Of a stretch of 64,000 nt of DNA, positions 59,243 through 64,000 are shown in pieces; positions within the stretch are counted from its first letter, which is position 1, and every line of letters begins with the position of its first letter. The position numbers and the translations under genes are program-made. Source of the DNA: Panonychus citri. Lineage: Eukaryota; Arthropoda; Arachnida; Trombidiformes; Tetranychidae. The notes beneath the pieces were generated by a model that did not search any database, was not told the DNA's origin, and saw nothing but the letters and a program-made list of their open reading frames with translations. Where the stretch lies: positions 186,001 to 250,000 of the forward strand of contig NW_026515539.1 in the NCBI RefSeq assembly GCF_014898815.1, in the 5' to 3' direction.

Positions 59243-60007
59243 ATGCAATCACTACGATTAATTACTTTTGATGTTACAAATACTCTGGTAAAGGTGAAAT
59301 GTTCAATTGGTTATGAATATTGTAAAATTGCAGAGCTTTACGGAATTAAATGTTCTTCTGATGATATGATTAACCGGATGAATGCCAACTTCAAATTATC
59401 TTTGAAGAAAATTAAAAAAGAGTCACCAGCTTATGGAGCCGTTGAAGGAATAACTTGTTACCAATGGTGGTATCGAGTTATGTATCAAACCTTTATCTCC
59501 AGTGGTGTTGATATTTCCTCCTCGGAGACTGAGAATAAATTTAAACAAACCACCGCTCATTTGTATAAATATTTTTCCACCAGTGAACCTTATCAATTGG
59601 TTGATGGAGCTGAGCAAACATTACGAACAATTAAAGGCCTAAGAAAATCGGATGACTGTCCAATCGGTGTTCTCTCTAATTCAGATGAAAGATTACCCCT
59701 GATTTTAGGTGAACTTGGAGTAGCACATTTTTTTGATTTTATTCTTTTACCGCAAATTACTAAAATCGAAAAACCCGATGCTAAGGCCTTCCAAGCAGCT
59801 CAAGAAAAAGGTGATAAAGTTGATCCATCACAAGCTCTTCATATTGGTGATGATCTGATGAAAGATTATCATGGTGCTAAAAATTGTGGATGGAATGCAA
59901 TTTTTGTTGATTTAAATAATACTCGCGATGCCTCTGTTGATCCAGATGATAGAATACCAACAATTAAAGAATTGATTAATCATAAAATTGTGAATAGAAT
60001 CAATTGA
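59243..60007 (+). CDS. HDHD3-like HAD-family hydrolase
   Basis: A 254-residue single-exon protein of the haloacid dehalogenase superfamily, closest to animal HDHD3. Motif I is FDVTNTL, in which the nucleophile Asp is kept but the usual second Asp (DxD) is Thr. Motif II is LSNSD, motif III the Lys of KPDAKAF and motif IV GDDLMKD. The QWWYRV segment of the cap region matches HDHD3. Substrate is unknown; loss of the second Asp is unlike a typical phosphatase. The first in-frame ATG is 59243; upstream codons of the same frame start only with TTG. Confidence 0.92.
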   Translation: MQSLRLITFDVTNTLVKVKCSIGYEYCKIAELYGIKCSSDDMINRMNANFKLSLKKIKKESPAYGAVEGITCYQWWYRVMYQTFISSGVDISSSETENKFKQTTAHLYKYFSTSEPYQLVDGAEQTLRTIKGLRKSDDCPIGVLSNSDERLPLILGELGVAHFFDFILLPQITKIEKPDAKAFQAAQEKGDKVDPSQALHIGDDLMKDYHGAKNCGWNAIFVDLNNTRDASVDPDDRIPTIKELINHKIVNRIN

Positions 60008-60147
60008 TTACCGATAATCACGTATCAATGTTACTATTCGTTTTCATTGGAATTATGAATGAATAATAAAAGGGAAAACAAAAAATGGATTTGTTTTGTA
60101 ACAACAGAATAAATAATATTTAATAAGTTAATAAGTTAATAAGATAA

Positions 60148-61019
60148 TCATTCAGCTTCATTACAATTGGAATAAACTTTGGCACAATCTTCATTGTTGC
60201 GACCTTTTCGAACAGCCTCATAACTTGATGTCGATGGAATTGACTTTTGTTGTTGTAACAAATAACTGGAAGCATAACTAATATTGAAAGAGAGAAGAGA
60301 AAATAAATAATCATGAGAATTTAGAAGAAAAATAAAAACAAAAAGTAAAAGAAAAGAAAAGAAAAGTAAATGTAATAATCGACCCTTACCCTCCGACCTG
60401 AGAAACAATATAACCGAGTTCACGTCCTTCTCTTATCGCTTCTTTTGACGATTCACATAAATGTCGTTGAGCACATTGATCATCATCACTCGAAAGAACC
60501 GACTTGACGTATCCCCGTAACATGGTAACTCCAGCAATCGACGCATCATCAACGGCTTCTTTGAATCCTCTGGATGAACTTCGTGATCTTTGACTGAATG
60601 AGTTGCGAATCAAATCAAGAGCCTTTGGAGTAGTTGGGAAAAGAAGAAGATTATTAGAAGAGGAAGAAGAGGAAGAAGAGGAAGAAGAGAAAGGAAAAGA
60701 CGAAGAAAGAAATTAACCAATGATCAACTTACTTGTACGAGAACATTTAGAACTTGTCTTGATGTCGCTGCACTTTCTTCACTTGATCCGAATAATAATT
60801 TAATTACAGTTTTGAATAGATTTCGAGTTGAAATGAACGATTGAATATCTTTTTTACTTTGTTCGAATCGACCAAGTTTGGTTGTGAAACAGATGAAGAT
60901 GGAGATTGAGATTGAGATGATTGAAGTGATGAAGATGATGGAGATGATGATGAATTATCACCAACTACAAAACCAATGAAAAAAACTGAACAAATTAAGA
61001 CAATACCGGTGACTTTCAT
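60148..61019 (-). CDS. Small secreted cysteine-containing protein
   Basis: Exons deduced from frame: 61019-60962, 60848-60733, 60622-60390 and 60277-60148; 537 nt, 178 residues. A signal peptide (KVTGIVLICSVFFIGFVV) is followed by a helical region, then paired Cys in CAQRHLCES and a C-terminal DCAKVYSNCN. The CxxxxxC...C...C layout with preceding Arg/Glu resembles the DM4/DM12 group of arthropod secreted proteins; that assignment is weak. The first intron would also read as an open Ser-rich frame, so a second isoform is possible but would soon terminate. Confidence 0.7.
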
Positions 61020-62599
61020 TTTCTCTTGAATTTTATTCCAAATCAAATCTCAAATATAAATTGTCAACTAACTAACTAAATAAATAAGTAAATCAAGTAT
61101 TTGTAAAGAGACACTAAATTAAACTGAATCTCAATGAATGAGACAAAATAAGAAACAAGAAATTTGTCAGAATGTTAATTTATCCGGTCACTAGGAAGTA
61201 CTGTTACTCTAACTACTTGATGATGGGGCTCCTTATCCTCATCCTCATCTTCTTCTTCTTCTTCTTCATCATTATCATTATAATCAACAGGTAACATAAG
61301 ATGAAGATAAGATGATGATTAAAACCCAAGGAGGTTCCTGAACCAGTTTCCTTATTGAAGAATCACAAAAAAAAGATAAATGAAAAGCGAGAAAAGTCAA
61401 GTTACCGTGAACTTGAAGATCCATCATCATGTTTAAAGTCGTAGCCCGTTTATCGGTTTGGGTTCAGGATAAATGAATTTGAAGAAAAAACTATTCCACA
61501 TGAAAAACAGAAATTAACAAAACAAGAAAATTCTGAAGAACAACAAATAAGAATATAAAAAGGAAAAAAGATAAATAATCAAAAGAGGAAGAAGAACTAA
61601 ATCTAAGCATTCAAAGATACATGATCAACTGGTAGAATCATTTAGTTATAATTGAAAAGACTTAAGAAGAACATTAAGAAAATAGTAAGCAAATCAGATC
61701 TTTCAGCTTTTAATTGATCGAGACGAGACATCGCCAGGTATGTCAATGATTCTCATTTCCAAAGTAACTTAAAATACGAAAAATATAGAACCATCTAAGA
61801 TTCGAAATTCTAGAAATTTTCTTCAAATAGAAAAAAATCCTAGAAAATGATCATCGTGTTTAACATTAATCATAACAATTAACTCAACCTATTCGGAAAA
61901 AAAGGTTAGACTGAAATTTAATTTCAATTTATCTCAAAAACGGCTCGATCAATTTTAACGGCCTTTTGTCTACGGAAGGAACAGTCCCATCAATTTCTAG
62001 ATGAAATTTCAAAGGATTAGTTAGTTTATTAGTGAACATGGATAAGAAAATTTTGCGAACATGCGAAGGAGAATGTACACTAAGTTTTAGTTAAAGGTTA
62101 AGAGTTGGAACTTTGTAGGGGCAAAAATATGAAGTCCAAATATATTTTTTCTGATCTGATCAGTAGTTTTCGAGAAAATCGAGTTTGAAGTTAAAACTTA
62201 AGGTCGCTTTTTCTCAGCAACGGTAAGTTTTTAGATCATGAAATTTTTATTGATTTTTATTATGAGCAGTAATAAAACCTCCACTTCAATTGCTTTTATT
62301 ATTTGGTAAGTTAGGAGAATGATTCCTTATTATTGAATGTGATTAATAATCTTTTTATTTTGTTTTACAATACAGCAATGGTTTTTGATTCCAACATGTC
62401 AAATACAAGTGATAATGGTACTATAATCATTCAATAAGTCTTTAATATTAGTTGCGATTTTTCATCTAGATGGGACTATGCCAATCAATTCTTTGTCTCT
62501 TTTGTAATTTCATCATTTTGAAGTTTTTTCGCTAGTTTGATACAACAAAATAAAATACCATGACCTCAGTTCAGTTTCAAGTGTAATTAAGTTTTGTGG
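61020..62599. other. Non-coding region, nothing firmly identified
   Basis: Contains the promoter of the secreted-protein gene and a TTC/TCC tract near 61238-61270. From about 61880 the sequence changes character, with less TTAATTGT and more mixed composition, suggesting old inserted DNA, but no family could be named. Confidence 0.45.
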
Positions 62600-63150
62600 A
62601 CAAAAATTGCTCACTAGACACTTTCAATCATCTCAAAGATGTTTATGGCGACGATAGTCCATCATATGAGAATGTGAAATATTGGCATCGCCAGTTTAAA
62701 CATGGACGTACATGATGATGATGGCCTCAAGTGGACGACCAGTGATTGATCATCAAGTGCCGCTAGTGACCTGGGCTATATTGTCGAAGACAAAATATTT
62801 CCATTGATAAACTATCTTCAATTACTGGACTATCGGTTGGTTATACTTTCAACATTATAAAATGAGCTTGGTATGAAAAATTGACAATAAGTGGATTCCT
62901 CATGTTTTGTCAGGCAAACAAACAAAGATTGGTGTTGTTTATCATTATAAAAGCAACCAAATGCTTTTCTAAAGTGTATAACTATGGATGAACTTTGTTT
63001 GGACATGAAGAGACATGGTAAGAGATATGACAGTATCAGAGACTTCGCTCATTTTGATTCTCAGATCTTGGTATGCCGAAGGAATAGCAAAATTACCGAT
63101 AGGTGGCAACGTTGTATGATGAGGAGAATACCTAGTTTAAACTGGTTCTA
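62600..63150 (+). pseudogene. Degraded, internally deleted mariner-like transposase
   Basis: Fragments in shifting frames match mariner-family transposase: the helix-turn-helix region (62619-62714, including VYGDDSPS and VKYWHRQFKHGR), SGRP near 62729, a WIPHVLSGKQTK block near 62892, and the C-terminal SWYAEGIAKLP block near 63066. Several stops and shifts interrupt it. The DDD catalytic core between the WIPH and SWYAEG blocks is missing. Terminal repeats were not found. It cannot encode an active enzyme. Confidence 0.82.
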
Positions 63151-64000
63151 AGTCTCATCTTCATACCAAATTTATTGAAATTAATATAATGCGAAATGAT
63201 AGGTTTAAATTAATTAGTAGTATGAAAACTATGAAAAAATGGTATTTGCGGGCGATATTAAACAGATAATAATGATAAATAAGTTTAACGAATCTGAATT
63301 AAGATTATTATCTACCGAAAAGATTTGAACTGAATTAAATTTAATACCTTGAGGGTAAATGATAGTAAAGTTAAGTTCCGAGGGAAATTTAAGTTTGATA
63401 AAAAGAAATACATTGAAACAATTTCAAGTGAAGGTAAAAGCAAAGTTGATGAATATCATTAGTTTTGAGTCCAAAATCTGTGATCGTAATAAGCAATTAT
63501 TTGACAATGAACTTGCTAGTTGGACTTTTCATGATAATTGATTGTTATCAAGACTCTATTGATCATTTCTAGACTATTAACAAATCACTAAACTTGTAGC
63601 TTTGGGAAAAAATTATGAACAAAGGACACTCTGCAAAAAATTAGACTTTTTAGTTAAGAGTTGAGACTTAACTTAATATTGGTTTGAGAGAGAAGATAAT
63701 AATCTTTCTGGTGCAAATTTTAGATGATAATTTATTGTTGACTAGACTCTATTGATCATTTCTATACTATTATCAAAGCACTCAACTTGTAGCTTTGTGA
63801 AAGATTTCAATGACTAAACTTTGAGCAAGCATGAATGATGATTTTAGTGAAAAAGTATTTTTAATATCATTTTACAAAAAATGCTACAATTTATTGTTCT
63901 GAATTATTTATTTGTTCATCCGTTCGTTCTTCAAAATGTTACAGGCCCAACTCCTTTTGGTTGTCTTCAGGAATGGTGAAATCATCAATTCTAGGTTCAT
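63151..64000. other. Non-coding tail with a diverged repeat pair
   Basis: The block AGACTCTATTGATCATTTCT at 63551 recurs with changes at 63744, 193 bp later, continuing into CAACTTGTAGCTTTG-like sequence in both copies. The frame 63359-63541 has no family signal. Nothing else was recognised. Confidence 0.55.

Noticed and set aside
1..64000. CRISPR arrays, bacterial operons, tRNA or rRNA genes
   Set aside because: The tandem arrays have no spacers, the genes are spliced eukaryotic genes, and no tRNA cloverleaf or rRNA was recognised by eye.

Overview
The window reads as nuclear DNA of an AT-rich arthropod with a compact genome. The genes have short GT-AG introns, lie close together on both strands, and encode animal proteins: alpha-actinin, RHBDD1-type rhomboid, PERK, mitochondrial ribosome recycling factor, a chitin-binding protein, an endosomal Na+/H+ exchanger and the cohesin loader MAU2. 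Gene style and composition suggest an acariform mite such as a spider mite; the species is an inference, not something read directly.

Region 1 (1-4248) is non-coding AT-rich DNA with GAT, GA and TC tracts. Region 2 (4255-20821) is a complete 16.6 kb Polinton/Maverick, a virus-like DNA transposon, bounded by a 6-bp target duplication ATTGTC and by short terminal inverted repeats that fold into hairpins. Its left third carries two tandem-repeat arrays, a small broken gene and a leftward two-domain dUTPase. Rightward follow protein-primed DNA polymerase B (broken by frameshifts), a TATA-binding-protein-like gene, an unplaced conserved gene, the packaging ATPase, a small basic protein, another conserved gene, a chromodomain integrase (one frameshift), a penton/minor capsid protein with a long coiled coil, a small pVI-like protein, the major capsid protein and an adenain-like protease. 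Replication and integration genes are damaged while all virion genes are open. Each gap in the right-hand cluster holds one TATAAG motif, whereas the polymerase and dUTPase have TATATAAA plus a TCAGT initiator. With an element-encoded TBP-like protein this suggests a private early/late transcription switch, the most interesting idea in the window.

Region 3 (22962-61019) is host genes: alpha-actinin (minus, nine coding exons plus an alternative exon pair), RHBDD1-like protease (plus), PERK (plus), an SDR oxidoreductase (minus), MRRF (plus), a two-domain chitin-binding protein (minus), an SLC9A6/7/9-type exchanger (minus), MAU2 (minus), an HDHD3-like HAD protein (plus) and a small secreted cysteine protein (minus). 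A near-identical 0.5 kb segment sits in introns of both alpha-actinin and MAU2.

Region 4 (61020-64000) is gene-poor and holds a decayed, internally deleted mariner transposase and a diverged repeat pair. Exon boundaries were placed by eye from GT-AG signals and reading-frame continuity; summed exon lengths are multiples of three for every fully resolved gene.
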